The translations under genes were made by a program, and so were the position numbers. Of a stretch of DNA of 64,000 nt, positions 29,903 to 51,545 are shown piece after piece. How positions within the stretch are numbered: the stretch's first letter is position 1; each line of letters opens with the position of its first letter. The DNA comes from Aquila chrysaetos chrysaetos. Lineage: Eukaryota > Chordata > Aves > Accipitriformes > Accipitridae. Below the pieces are notes generated by a model that had not been told where the DNA came from, searched no databases, and saw only the letters and a program-made list of their open reading frames with translations. The stretch covers positions 16,454,743 through 16,518,742 of the forward strand of contig NC_044027.1 in assembly GCF_900496995.4 (NCBI RefSeq). The letters are read 5' to 3'.

Positions 29903-31663
29903 GTAAGTCACCGAGAGGCGCGGGGGCGGGCCGGCTCCTTTCCCGTCTCCTCACCGCCGGGCTCCCGCACCGCCGTTTCCCCCCGCGCGGCGCCGCCGCC
30001 TTCCCTCAGGCAGCGCGCGGAGCTTCCCCCCCCCCCCCCCCCCTCCCCTCCCCGCCCGCCCTCGCGGCGGGGCGCGCGCCGAGCCCGACCCTACCTCGCG
30101 CCGCCACCCTCCCGCCTTTCCTCCGCTCCCCCCCCCCCCCCCCCCCCCATCCGCGCGAGGACCCCCGGGCCGGCGCGCGGCTCTGCAACCCCGCGGGGCT
30201 GCGCTCGTCCGGTCCCCCCGAAAGTTTGGGGTCCCCTGCAGGGAACTTGCCTCTCCCCCCCCCCCCCCTTTCCCCAAGCGTGGCGAGGGCGGGCGGGGAA
30301 GGGGCGTTTGTAGCCGGTGGGTGTGTCGGTACGGTATGCCCGGCGGCGGGGGTTGTGCCGGTGCTGGGGGTTTGCGGGGAACGCGTGTCTCTTCCCCCCC
30401 CCCCCCCCCCACGCCAGCGCTGCTGCGAGCCCCTCGGGCGTGGGAGCCGGGTGACGGCGAGGTGCTGGCGCCGGGGTTTGTGCGGGAGGATGCTGCGGAG
30501 CTGAGCGCTGGCAGCGGGCTGCGTGCTCGCCGAAGTTCCCAGATTAGTTCCAGATGAAAAGGATCTGATCTGCATTAGAAAACTTTAATTCCTTATTGTT
30601 GCGACCAGTGATTTATCCACGCTGTGGAGAGGGCTTATTAAAGCAGAGGGGCAACTGGTAGCGCTTTGCTCTGCGCCCTCCCTTCCCCTCCCGAGAAGGA
30701 GATGCTTAAAATGCCAGTAGTCGCTGGAAGAGCAAACACTATTGCTCCCAAATCTGCTGCCGCCCGCAAAAAGAATGGTAGCGGTGGTGGGATATTGCGA
30801 GTGTACTTTGAAGGCAAACCCTTACAGTGTGAGCTGGAGGTTATTCTGTTACTAAGCTGAAATGTGGCTGAGCTGCAATGGAGATTTGTTCCTTCTGCAG
30901 CATCAGCCCTGATTACCGAATACTGGCACAGCTCTTTATCAGGTTTTGTTACAGAAAGCAAGTCTGGTGAGACTAATACAAGGCTGGCTTTCAGTCAGGT
31001 GAAAGTCTCAGGTGGAGAAGGGCATGATTTGATGCTCAAACCATTTAGGAGGGAAATATGAGACTGAAATACTTGCATTCTGAGATGAAAGGAATCAAGT
31101 AGCGTCCTAAGCTTTGGAAATGCCTCTATTTTTTGTGTTCGTTATGATCTTGTATTCTGTACCTTAATAAATCTGAAAAAAAAGGCCTTGGACTCTTCCT
31201 TCCATCTTTTGTACAAACCATTGTATTTACTGTGTACTAAATACTTGTTAGAAGTATTTTGGGGAATATGATATGAAAACCCTGCCACGCCTAAAAACTA
31301 TTCTGCTTTATTTCTATTTGGAATGGAGCAGAGTGGAAAAAAGCTTTCCAAGAAGTGATAAAAGGCCGTGGCTTGGGTTCTTGGTCTTGCACATTAGTAG
31401 GTCTGAAGGCCTAAAAGACTGCTGTGTTGCTAAACAGATAGAGAATATAGGTTTTCTTGCTGTTTTCTGGTGACCTGCAGTTAGGCTAATCTCATTATTC
31501 TAGCCGCTGAGAATCTTTTTGACAGCTAACGAGAATATTTTGTTTTTCTTCCAGGTTTTCATTTCAGTGCGGTTCTCCTCTCTGTGGCAAGGGCTGCCTT
31601 TTGAAGCAGCACATTCATTCTCCCCTTCAAGCACCATAAGTCTCATTTGCCAGCTTCAGAACC

Positions 31664-43610
<11,947 letters not shown>

Positions 43611-44600
43611 ACGTTCCAGTATCACTTTAGAGACTGTCAGGAAAAAAAGTTTTTAAAAAAAATAATAAAAAACCACATGAGAATAATAAATCCAGTTTGG
43701 CAGGAAACCTGAAGAATATTTGATAAAGTGGTTTCTGTTAGTCTTGGCCCAAAGAAAACGTCTTAGCTCTTTGCTAGAACCGGGCAACGTGGTGAAAAAA
43801 AAAAAAAAGATGCAGTGTCTCCTTTCCTTGCCTAATCTTTTGGCAGACAAATGGATCATTCTGACATCGCGTTAGAAGTGTCAGCCTTGTATTGGACACC
43901 CCAAAGATACTGTACTTTATGGTGGCATTACTTCTGGGCACAGTTGCTGCTTAAGGAAGAGCTGCCAGTCTACTTTGTAACAGTAAGTTAAGTCACGAGC
44001 CTAGAGATGTGTGGAATTTTTTTAAATGTCTAATTTTTTATTTTTTATTTCCAGAATGTAGGTTCTAGTCTCTTGGGAAGTTTCTGTATTGTTTTAAATA
44101 GGAGTACTGCATCTTTAAGGGTGCTTCATTTTAAACACTCAGCTCAAACTTCGTGACCAAATAAAACCGTGCAGTTCCAGATTTCCCTCTTCCTGCCCCA
44201 ACTTGACTCCTGTGGTGAAATCTCCTCTTACCTTCTGTATAGTTGCTTACCTCTTGTTACGTGTGTTTAATAGATGCTGTTCTAGAGCAAAGTTACAGTT
44301 CTTCTGTTAACCATTAAAATGAATCCTGCTTGTAGTTGTTCTCAGCATATTTTAATTTTTTTCTCTTCTGGTTATAAAGCAAGCTCACAGAACACTGTAA
44401 AGTTATTTCAATGTAAAAAGGAAAACCCCAGACTTTTGTATCTTGAAAATCCATTGTATGAAACTGTATTGATAATGGCATGACTCTGTATCTATTTCAG
44501 CATTGGTATTTCTTTCCCTTTTTGTCATACCCATGTGGTATTTACACATCCAAAAAGATACCATATGCCATAATAAAATAAAAAGGTGGGATTTTATGTC
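43611..44600 (+). terminator. WDR5: WDR5 3' UTR with polyadenylation signals
   Basis: About 1 kb of 3' UTR. AATAAA hexamers occur at 43664, 43685, 44160 and 44572; the last, doubled as AATAAAATAAAA, looks like the main distal site and the earlier ones could give short isoforms. The 3' UTR is inferred from distance and signals, not from transcript data. Confidence 0.7.
43795..43809. repeat. Poly-A run in WDR5 3' UTR
   Basis: Fourteen to fifteen A residues; simple homopolymer and a likely internal-priming site for oligo-dT libraries. Confidence 0.7.
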
Positions 44601-46070
44601 TATGCTTGTGGTAAGAGTGTACTAATGTGAAGTGTCTGTGTCCAAAGAAGCCTCCCTTAAAAACACCTTTGGAAGGAAGTATTTCTGTAGCTGCTTCATT
44701 GAGTGAGGAGGGGAGGAGGAGGAGCGGCGTGGTACTTTACATCTGTTGTGGAGAGAGAAAAGAGGAGCATAAGTCAAAATTTGTTTAAAGAAACTCAGAG
44801 GACTGAACTGAAGGTGTCCTCAGCAGAGGTAACATTAGTACAAACCCTCACAGAGACCTTTAGCTAAGGGGAAAGGAATCCCGCTGCCCTCTCCTTGCAG
44901 AATGGGCAGGGCAGGCTGAGTGATGATCCAGGAGTTAGCTTGTGCTGGTTAAGAATTGCGTTGAAGCACAAGTTTTATTGCACCCAAAGGGTTCTGCTGT
45001 AAGGGGATGTTTTGTTCCCGGTGAAGCAAAAATCCATTTTTTTGGTATCAACCTCATGTGCTTGATAATAACTGAAAATCAATTCCAGTACAAACCTCTT
45101 CTCTAGTGGCTGCTCAGAGGCTGCCTTGCTTTACCCTTAGCGAAGAAGACAGCTGCAAGACATGAGGTATAGCTTTTCTTTTTAAAATATAAAAATAGAT
45201 TTCATGTTAAGCTTGTGCTAAAATGGCTATTAATAATATCACTGTCTTTTGATTTTTTTCATTACGCCCAGGAAAGGACACTCTGTCTCTAGACTTAGTG
45301 AGTGTTACTGCTGAAATAATCAATTTCTTCATGAGGTTTTTTTTCAGTGTTTTTCTCACAGGCCGATGAAACTTTTCAAGTGCAAGATGTGGCTGTGCTG
45401 CTTTACCAGTGTGGAGAAGCTGCTATATTACTCCAGCAAAGCGTTTTTACATAGATTCAAAAATGTTTTGTAGCATAGAACTTCCTGGTAACTGTGTGAG
45501 TGGCTTTGCTTGCCCAGCTGTGCTGTGGCTTTCCCTGCCCTCTGAGCCAGAGAGCTATGGAGAAGGGAGATGGTTTTCCTGCTATCAGGAGGAAATCTCT
45601 TGATCAGGGATATTCTTTTCCCCCAGACTGAAGAGCCCTGGTGTAAAGGATCTACTAGAAAGCTGTCCTTTGTAAAGGTTGTGTTTAAGTCCCTAGTATC
45701 CCACCTGGGAATAATGCTGGGGCCTATCTCCATGAGCTCTACTTAGCTATAATTATATACAGCCTGGCCTGTCAGTGGTGGTTTGACGGCCGGGATTAGC
45801 TAATCTTGTAAAGCGCAGTACTGAAAACAAGGTTTGTGCGATGGTTGGGCTGGCTCGCCCTTCTGTAGTAGGAGAGACAAGCTTTGCTTGTGTTAGGTGC
45901 AGGCTTATAGTGGCTGGAGCACGTTTGCAACCTGCTGAGGGGAAGTGAGCTATCACCCTGGGGCTCTGCTCTGCTGGGTGCTTTTAGGGTGAGGGAAAAG
46001 GAGAATCTGGGAGAAGAAAGAAACCAGAGGGAGATGGTGTTTTTAGGGATCCGCCCTAAGAAAGAAAACC
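44600..46070. other. Intergenic, WDR5 3' end to RNU6ATAC 3' end
   Basis: About 1.5 kb with no supported gene. WDR5 and RNU6ATAC are convergent here. Confidence 0.7.
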
Positions 46071-46072
46071 CG

Positions 46073-46079
46073 AAAAAAA
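46073..46079 (-). terminator. RNU6ATAC: Pol III T-run terminator of RNU6ATAC
   Basis: Seven consecutive T residues on the RNA-like strand right after ...CTAACCATG, enough to stop Pol III. Confidence 0.85.
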
Positions 46080-46200
46080 CATGGTTAGATGCCACGAAGT
46101 AGGTGGCAGTGCCTTAACCGTATGCGTGTTGTATAGGCCACTGGGGCCTCTTCCATCCTTATCAAGGGGAGTGCTAACCTTCTCTCCTTTCATACAACAC
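46076..46200 (-). ncRNA. RNU6ATAC: U6atac small nuclear RNA (minor spliceosome)
   Basis: Catalytic snRNA of the U12-dependent spliceosome, acting in the nucleus with U4atac, U5, U11 and U12. The minus strand from 46200 begins GTGTTGTATGAAAGGAGAGA and continues through AAGGTTAGCACTCCCC, TTGATAAGGATGGAAG, ACAACACGCATACGGTTAAG and CCACCTACTTCGTGGC, following human U6atac closely. The 5'-splice-site-pairing segment, U4atac/U12-pairing segments and the 3' stem-loop are kept; the internal stem-loop tip differs. It ends in seven Ts (46079-46073), a Pol III terminator. Length about 125 nt matches the family. Downstream position relative to WDR5 matches the human locus. Complete promoter elements argue for an active gene, not a pseudogene. 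Confidence 0.96.
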
Positions 46201-46222
46201 AGAACATAATCTGCCCCCTCCG

Positions 46223-46231
46223 CTATTTAAA
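46223..46231 (-). promoter_or_regulatory. RNU6ATAC: RNU6ATAC TATA box
   Basis: On the minus strand TTTAAATAG, at about -23 to -31 from the RNA 5' end. A TATA box at this spot commits snRNA promoters to Pol III. Confidence 0.85.
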
Positions 46232-46248
46232 CCTCCATCAATCTCGTT

Positions 46249-46266
46249 CTATTACAGATCGAGTGA
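46249..46266 (-). promoter_or_regulatory. RNU6ATAC: RNU6ATAC proximal sequence element (PSE)
   Basis: Minus strand TCACTCGATCTGTAATAG at about -49 to -66, the canonical PSE position for SNAPc. It shares TCAC and the T-AA-AG end with the vertebrate consensus TCACCNTNACNNNAAAAG. Assigned from position plus partial match. Confidence 0.65.
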
Positions 46267-46330
46267 GAGAATTTCGCGTTTCATTCCTTCTCAGTTTGAC
46301 ATCGCCTTCTGATTCACCCAGGAGATTTTT

Positions 46331-46349
46331 ACTCCAATTCCCGTATGAT
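46331..46349 (+). promoter_or_regulatory. RNU6ATAC: SPH / ZNF143 element of RNU6ATAC
   Basis: ACTCCAATTCCCGTATGAT matches the SPH/ZNF143 site ACTACAATTCCCAGAATGC at most positions. It lies about 130-150 bp upstream of the snRNA start, where a distal activating element is expected. I see no octamer motif nearby. Confidence 0.6.
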
Positions 46350-46429
46350 TACAAAAACCCTGAAAACCCCATGAAAATAGCACTGACGTGCGTTTTTTTT
46401 GCCGCCGTCTTAATGTATTCATCACTCTC

Positions 46430-46720
46430 AGCCAGTCAGAGCGCAGCAGCCGGATTCTCTTGGACTGCCCCCTGCCGTTGTCGCCGAGCCCCCGCCCTGA
46501 CGAACGGGCTCGCTCCCAATCAGCGGGCGCGTTTACCGGGGAGAGGGCGCTTCTCCTTCCGCCTCGCTAATGGCGGCAGGAGGGCCCGAGTACCCGGGTT
46601 CGAGTCCCGCCTCGGGCTGGGGCGCGGAGCGGAGCCCGGGGCTGCGGACGGCGCCGCTGCCGGTGGGTGGTGGGGCGGGGGCGGGTGCCGCCCGCTGAGC
46701 TCTGCCTCTCGTAGGGATGA
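46430..46720. promoter_or_regulatory. Small CpG island next to RNU6ATAC
   Basis: A CpG-dense stretch directly upstream of the snRNA promoter. No exon with protein similarity is seen. It could be part of the snRNA promoter region or the start of an unrecognised plus-strand transcript. It contains a hairpin with a perfect Pol III B box (46584-46617). Confidence 0.5.
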
Positions 46721-48980
46721 GCTCTAAAGCAGGATTTGCAGGCGAACCCGTCTAATCTGCGCAGGGTTTAGCCGTCTTTCTTGGTATCCCGAAGGTTTAA
46801 GTGGGAACACGAGTGTATCGCGGGATTTGCTAATCAAATTTTTCTCAGTCAGGGGAGGAAGGCCTTTTCCTAACGTGTTCCCGGTGCCCCTGAGCTGATA
46901 AATCTCTCAGAATTGCATCAGAGCTAATGACAAGTTAAAAAAAACGTATACTGGTTCCAGATGTGGAAGCAGTCAAAGAGGTTGGGTTTGTTGTTTTTTT
47001 TTTTTTTTTCTCCTTTTCTAAAGGTCTTTTTGCCTTCTGCATCCCAAGGGAATAAAACCAAAACAAATATCTAGCTAAATCAGCACCAGCAGCACCTCAA
47101 ACCGGCCGGGGGAACTGGTTCGGGGCTGGGGTGATGTTCCCACTGGGGTTACCCACCCCAGCATCTGGTCCCACCGACGCCGGGTTTAGTGCACCGTGCT
47201 GTCCCTCGGCCCCACCGGCTCTCCTGGGGCTTCCCGCTCGGTTCCCTGCGGAAAGGGCCAGCCGGTGCCACGTGCCGCTCGCGTTGGAGCTGGATGAGGC
47301 CGCGGAGCCAGGTGCTGCGCCCAGAGGTGTGCATGGCCCCGGACCCGCCAGCTGTGCAGAGCTGCTGCATCGCTGCAGCAGAGCCCAGGCTGCTCCTGGC
47401 TGCCCCTTCCAGATACCGATGAGTTTATTAAGGGATTAAAAGTTAGTTTCCCCTCCTTATTGAATGCTCTGATTTATGCATGCGTTTAAATCAATCCCAT
47501 TTCCTGCGTTTTATCCCTTCTCCCCAAGGCTTTCAGGCTTTGCCGTGTTAGACATTTGTTATAATCACATTGTTTTGAGGCAAGCGAGGCACCGTGGGTG
47601 GTTTAAGTGATTTGAATAAATGAGCTGCATTACTTAGGCACTTCTCCCAGGTGCTAATTGCCCCTCCTGAGCTGTAGATGCCCGTACTTGGACAAGTTTG
47701 TGCTGCCTCCCAGTGAAATATTAATGGGCATACTTGCTAATTGAGATGCTCTGCGGAGATGAGGTCCAAGCCCCTGTCTGGCAGAGCAGGTGCCCGCGGT
47801 CTGCCCGGTGGGCTGGGGTGCCCAGGGTGGGGGATTTCAGGTGCTGCTAGCAGGCCGTTGCTGGATGGGCTACATAAGCAGATTATTTTGTCATTTTAAT
47901 TTTTTAATCCCATGCATTCAGTCGTGTTCTCTTATTAGTAAGCATTAGCTCTCTAAGTCCCATTAGCTCCACTGAGACCTGGGGCTTTGCTTGTGGGGAC
48001 AGCGACAGAGGAGCCAACAAAGGTCTGGGGGCCTGATCCTGCAGCCAGTGATGTCCGTGATGCCCCATGTGGCTGTGGGTCTGATCCTGGCCCCGCAGGA
48101 TCGGAGCCATCACAGCTCAGTGCTTTCCACCGCTGCACTCCCAGCCCCCTTCCCAAGCCCCGAGCAGCTCCGAGTGGGCTCCCTCCAGAGCCGATGCAAA
48201 CTTGGGGCTGGCCCCGTTTGGCCTCTTGCTGCTTTATTAAGGCAACTGTTTTCTTGTGCACAAATGCATATGTTACATTCAAACCCACCTCTCCCTCCAC
48301 CAGGTTTTGCCTGTAACGCCGTGGCCATGTACTTTGCTAGAGCATCTCAAGCCTTGGATTTACAATTAATTGACTGCTTCTCTTTAATAAAATTATTCCT
48401 GCCCTCTTTAAATAGCACAATATGTCACAGAAAGCCGGTGGGTCCATTCGTGAAGATGAGGCAGCTCAGAGAGGAAAAAGAGGAGGAAAAAAAAAAAAAA
48501 AAAAAAAAGTAAAACCACACATCTCCCCAAACCCCTTCTGCGTAATCCAACTGAATTAGAGGATTTCGAAGTGGATTTAAAACTAAATCTTGATTAGGGA
48601 GAATTTCTCTCCAAGAGCTGCTGCACGGTAGTATTAATGGGAAGTGATCGTGGACAGAGGAAATAGGACAGAAATAACCGAGGGTAGCACATACGCACTC
48701 ACGTCTGTGCATGAACTGAAAGAATCAGAGAATTTCTCAAGAGGCAAAGGGAGAAATTAAGCATCGACATAACAAGACTGGGCTCCACGGGGCTGCCCGG
48801 AGGAAGTGGGGAGCGGCCAGATCCCTGCTGCGCCCTTTATTCTGGTGGAGGGTTTTGCAGGTGAAACGCAAGAGGTGTGCACGACCGGGGAAAGAGCCGG
48901 CAGGAGAGACGGCCTCTGCCCGCTCCCCCAGACACCGGTGTTCGTCCTCCGAGCCCCGGGTGGGCAGTGGGAGCTGACCC
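46720..48980. other. Intergenic, RNU6ATAC to Ly6-like gene
   Basis: About 2.2 kb without a supported gene. AT-rich segments near 47440-47640 and 47700-47770 stand out from the GC-rich flanks and may be regulatory. A poly-A run of about 20 nt lies at 48487-48508. Confidence 0.6.
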
Positions 48981-48997
48981 CCATGCTCTCAGGACAC

Positions 48998-49058
48998 ATG
49001 CCTGGAGGTGCCCATGGGATCCTCTCTCTGATAACCGTGGTGTTCGTCCTCCCAGAGG
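48998..49058 (+). CDS. Ly6-like exon 1 (signal peptide)
   Basis: MPGGAHGILSLITVVFVLPE plus one base, then a consensus donor GTAAGT at 49059. Chosen because it is the nearest upstream hydrophobic-leader frame with a matching phase-1 donor. No TATA box seen. This is the least certain exon; a different leader exon is possible. Confidence 0.6.
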
Positions 49059-50793
49059 GTAAGTGCCGCTGTCCTCGGGCTGCGGAGGGTGCCCGTGCTT
49101 TGGAGTTACGGTCGTTCGCATCTTCCCCAAACCCTGCTTGTTAAGGTGTGATTTAGTGTCGGGATGAATCTGGGGGCATTTCTGCCCCAAGCGATGTAGC
49201 TGCGTGTTGCCGTGTGTCGGTGGATTTTGGAAGGAGCTAATGTCATCGCATTTTGTGCAAAACAAGGGCATGTGGGCCAGGAGCCGCGATCCCCTGGGCT
49301 CCCCTTCCCTGGTGCCGCTGGGGCAGGGACTCCCCTTGCCATGCGGGGCTACGCAAGGGTGGTCACCCACCTCCCCAAAACCCCATGGGAGCAGACAAGG
49401 CCAGGCTTGGGAAGGGCTCCGGGTTGGCATTCAGAGGCAGGGAAAGGTGACGGCAACAGTAAGTGCAACCTGATTTTTGTTGTTGTGATTAATCAACGCA
49501 GAGATTGTGTTTACCTTAAACTCTGTGGATGATGCAAATGAATATTCTTTGAAGGCTTTTTTTTTTTTTTTTAAAGAAACCTGAGAAATGGCTTAATTCC
49601 CATTCTGGTTGAGGGCAAGCAATTCTCAGGCACAGTTGCTGACCCTGCAGGGAAGGACTGAGCTGCCGCCAGTATAAGCATGCAAAGCTCTGGCCTCACA
49701 CACCAATGCCACTGTCCCGGGGTCACGGGCATGTTGGCTTGCAGTTGTTCTGAATGAGGATTTCTCTTGTTTCTGAGTTGTTTTGCCTCCCTGACAGACC
49801 CTGCGATAAAAGCAGGACCGCGTTCAGGGAGAAAACCAAATCATGCCAATGAAACCATCTCTCTGGTGTGAATGCCTCCAACACAGGCACCGCTGAAACT
49901 GGAGGAATTTGGTGAAACAGGCAAAGCTGTTTGCGAGAGCAGCTGAGCTCTGGCTCGGTGATGTCTGTGGTTGGGAGGTTTCACCTAGTCTTTACAAGCC
50001 CTGTTTCAAAGCTCCCTTGTTCCCACTATTTGATCCCAGTGCAAATCTCCGGCTAATCTCTGATTTCGCACTGACCTCTAGCGGGAGATGCTTTTATATT
50101 TTTTGGGCCCACTGGGTAAACAAGTGGCAGACAGCTTCGGGCTCTGACTCAGTGCTTAATGCGACTTGGCAAGGCAGAGAGCGCTGCAAAGCCGTCGTTA
50201 GAGAGCAGCTAGGAAGGAGTTGAAGTATTTTCCCCCTGGAAAAATCCAATTTTGTTTCATATGGTTCTTGTTTAGTGTCCGGACTCCAGTGTTATGGCTG
50301 CAACATCATCGTTGGCACCAAAAACGTGGACATGGGGTGCTCTAACCCAGAAGTGATCACCTGCTCCCACTCCCACCAGGGCTTCAAACACCGGTTCTGC
50401 ATTAAGACAGAGAGCGGTGAGTCTGCCCGGGGGGGCCGGGGTCGCAGTGGGTGCCTGATCGAGCCAGCGATGCTCGCACCCCCAAAGCAAACCTTGCAGC
50501 CTTCAAAGGGGACTTGGCCCCGGTGTAAGGCTGGCAGAACATCACCCTCCGCCCCGGCTGTCACCCCTGACGTCCCGCGCTGTGCTTGCTTTGCAGTGGT
50601 CCTGGGCATCCTGCTGACCAGCGGCTGTGCCACCTCCCGTCACTGCCAGCAGCAGGAGCTGCCGGGGGTCCGCATCCACTGCTGCGACACAGACCTCTGC
50701 AACGGTTCCCCCAGAGCCCCCCGGCCGCCCCTCGGCCTCGCTGGCGGCTGCATCCTCCTGCCCTCCCTCCTTGCCGCCCTGCTCCTCTCCTGA
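48998..50793 (+). CDS. Ly6/uPAR-domain GPI-anchored protein, 3 exons
   Basis: Predicted small cell-surface three-finger protein. Exons 48998-49058, 50276-50416 and 50597-50793; both introns are GT-AG and phase 1, the usual Ly6 gene structure. Exon 1 gives a signal peptide (hydrophobic ILSLITVVFVL). Exons 2-3 give one LU domain starting LQCYGC and ending CCDTDLCN, with ten cysteines in the family pattern (five disulfides expected). The C-terminus, after NGSPRAP, is a hydrophobic tail (GGCILLPSLLAALLLS) that fits GPI attachment near Asn/Gly/Ser. About 132 residues, normal for the family. The start could instead be an in-frame ATG at 48983. A polyadenylation signal follows at 50914. Ligand and name are unknown to me; I do not recall a human counterpart beside WDR5, so it may be lost in or absent from mammals at this locus. 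Confidence 0.8.
50276..50416 (+). CDS. Ly6-like exon 2 (LU domain, first half)
   Basis: Acceptor GTTCTTGTTTAG ends at 50275; 141 nt encode SGLQCYGCNIIVGTKNVDMG through FCIKTES with five cysteines. Donor GTGAGT at 50417. Confidence 0.85.
50597..50793 (+). CDS. Ly6-like exon 3 (LU domain, second half, GPI signal)
   Basis: Acceptor TTGCTTTGCAG ends at 50596. Encodes VVLGILLTSGCATSRHCQQQ, then VRIHCCDTDLCN, then the GPI-signal tail and TGA at 50791-50793. Five cysteines including the diagnostic CC-x4-CN end. Confidence 0.88.
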
Positions 50794-50913
50794 GCCCCCC
50801 GGGGCTGGGGGGGGGGAGGCGCGGGACCCTCGGGGAGGGGAGGGCTGGAAGCGGGGATACCCCTATACCTGCTCTTCCAAGTGGAGCAGGACACCCTTCT
50901 CTCCCCTCTCCTC

Positions 50914-50919
50914 AATAAA
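50914..50919 (+). terminator. Polyadenylation signal of the Ly6-like gene
   Basis: AATAAA 121 nt after the stop codon, giving a short 3' UTR. Confidence 0.8.
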
Positions 50920-51449
50920 AGGTGCCGAATGCTTTGCCCTGGAAAACTTTCCGCGATTCCCCTGCATCCCGGGGAAGGATGGGGGGACATTTCTCCAGAC
51001 TCGGGGGTGGGGGGGGATGCTGGGGATACCCGCACCAACCCGGAGCAAGGGGAGCGCAGGGCCAGGGGTACCCACGGCCTGCCGGGGGTGGAGTGGGGGG
51101 GCTCAACCCACGCACCCCCCCCATCCCACCCGGGGGACCGGGAGGGCGGCCGAGCCCGGCTCTTCCCACGAGAGGGCATCGTCGGCCCTCGCTCCGCCAG
51201 CCGGGAACCCCGGCCAGCCCGGGTGGGCTTCGGGGTGCAGGGGTAGGAGCGCCCCACGCAGGGCAGAACCTCCAGCGGGGGTACCGTGGGATGGGTGGGA
51301 GATGGGGTGGGGAACAGGGTACCCGCGTGAAATGAAGGGGTTTTGGGGTTTGGGTTTGGTTTTTTTTTTTTTTTTCTCAAACGTTATTCCCAACCCAAGA
51401 GGCCAAACGGGAGCTTGAACGGAAAAATTTCATCCCATACGGATCGGAG

Positions 51450-51545
51450 CCGAAGTGGCTTGTTCAAGGTCATCGCGAGGGTGTGTGGTGGAGCTGGGAA
51501 TTAAATGCATATGTCTCAAGAGCCAGCCTTGTGCTTTTATCACCG
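51450..51545 (+). repeat. Ancient MIR-like SINE relic
   Basis: 'AAGTGGCTTGTTCAAGGTCA', 'GGTGGAGCTGGGAATTAAA' and 'CAAGAGCCAGCCTTGTGC' follow the MIR 3' half (GACTTGCCCAAGGTCACA ... GCAGAGCTGGGA). Diverged but in order. Confidence 0.6.

Larger units (their letters stand above)
29330..30530 (+). promoter_or_regulatory. WDR5: CpG island, WDR5 promoter
   Basis: About 1.2 kb of very GC-rich, CpG-rich DNA upstream of and across the first WDR5 exon. TATA-less. It contains a perfect NRF1 palindrome at 29716-29725 and six poly-C runs of 13-21 nt spaced about 100-155 bp apart (first at 29737, last at 30394). Transcription probably starts between the NRF1 site and 29.9 kb, inferred from the splice donor at 29903. 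Confidence 0.75.

Noticed and set aside
29308..30504. 398-residue open frame across the WDR5 CpG island
   Set aside because: Composition is Pro/Arg/Ser low complexity created by GC-rich DNA and poly-C runs; several frames are open at once, and the WDR5 donor cuts it.
31155..31182. AATAAA followed by an A-run in WDR5 intron 1
   Set aside because: Could mimic a processed-transcript tail, but the sequence before it resembles no known gene or repeat and lacks duplicated flanks.
46546..46617. tRNA gene suggested by GGTTCGAGTCC
   Set aside because: The 5' strand of the acceptor stem lies directly before the T-arm-like hairpin, leaving no room for D and anticodon arms; no matching 5' acceptor strand about 72 nt upstream.
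48837..49430. 197-residue minus-strand frame over Ly6-like exon 1
   Set aside because: Shadow frame in GC-rich DNA; the plus strand has the signal peptide, donor and matching downstream exons.
50627..51418. 263-residue plus frame and 246-residue minus frame
   Set aside because: Off-frame extensions through Ly6-like exon 3 and its GC-rich 3' flank; Pro/Gly-rich and crossing the polyA signal.
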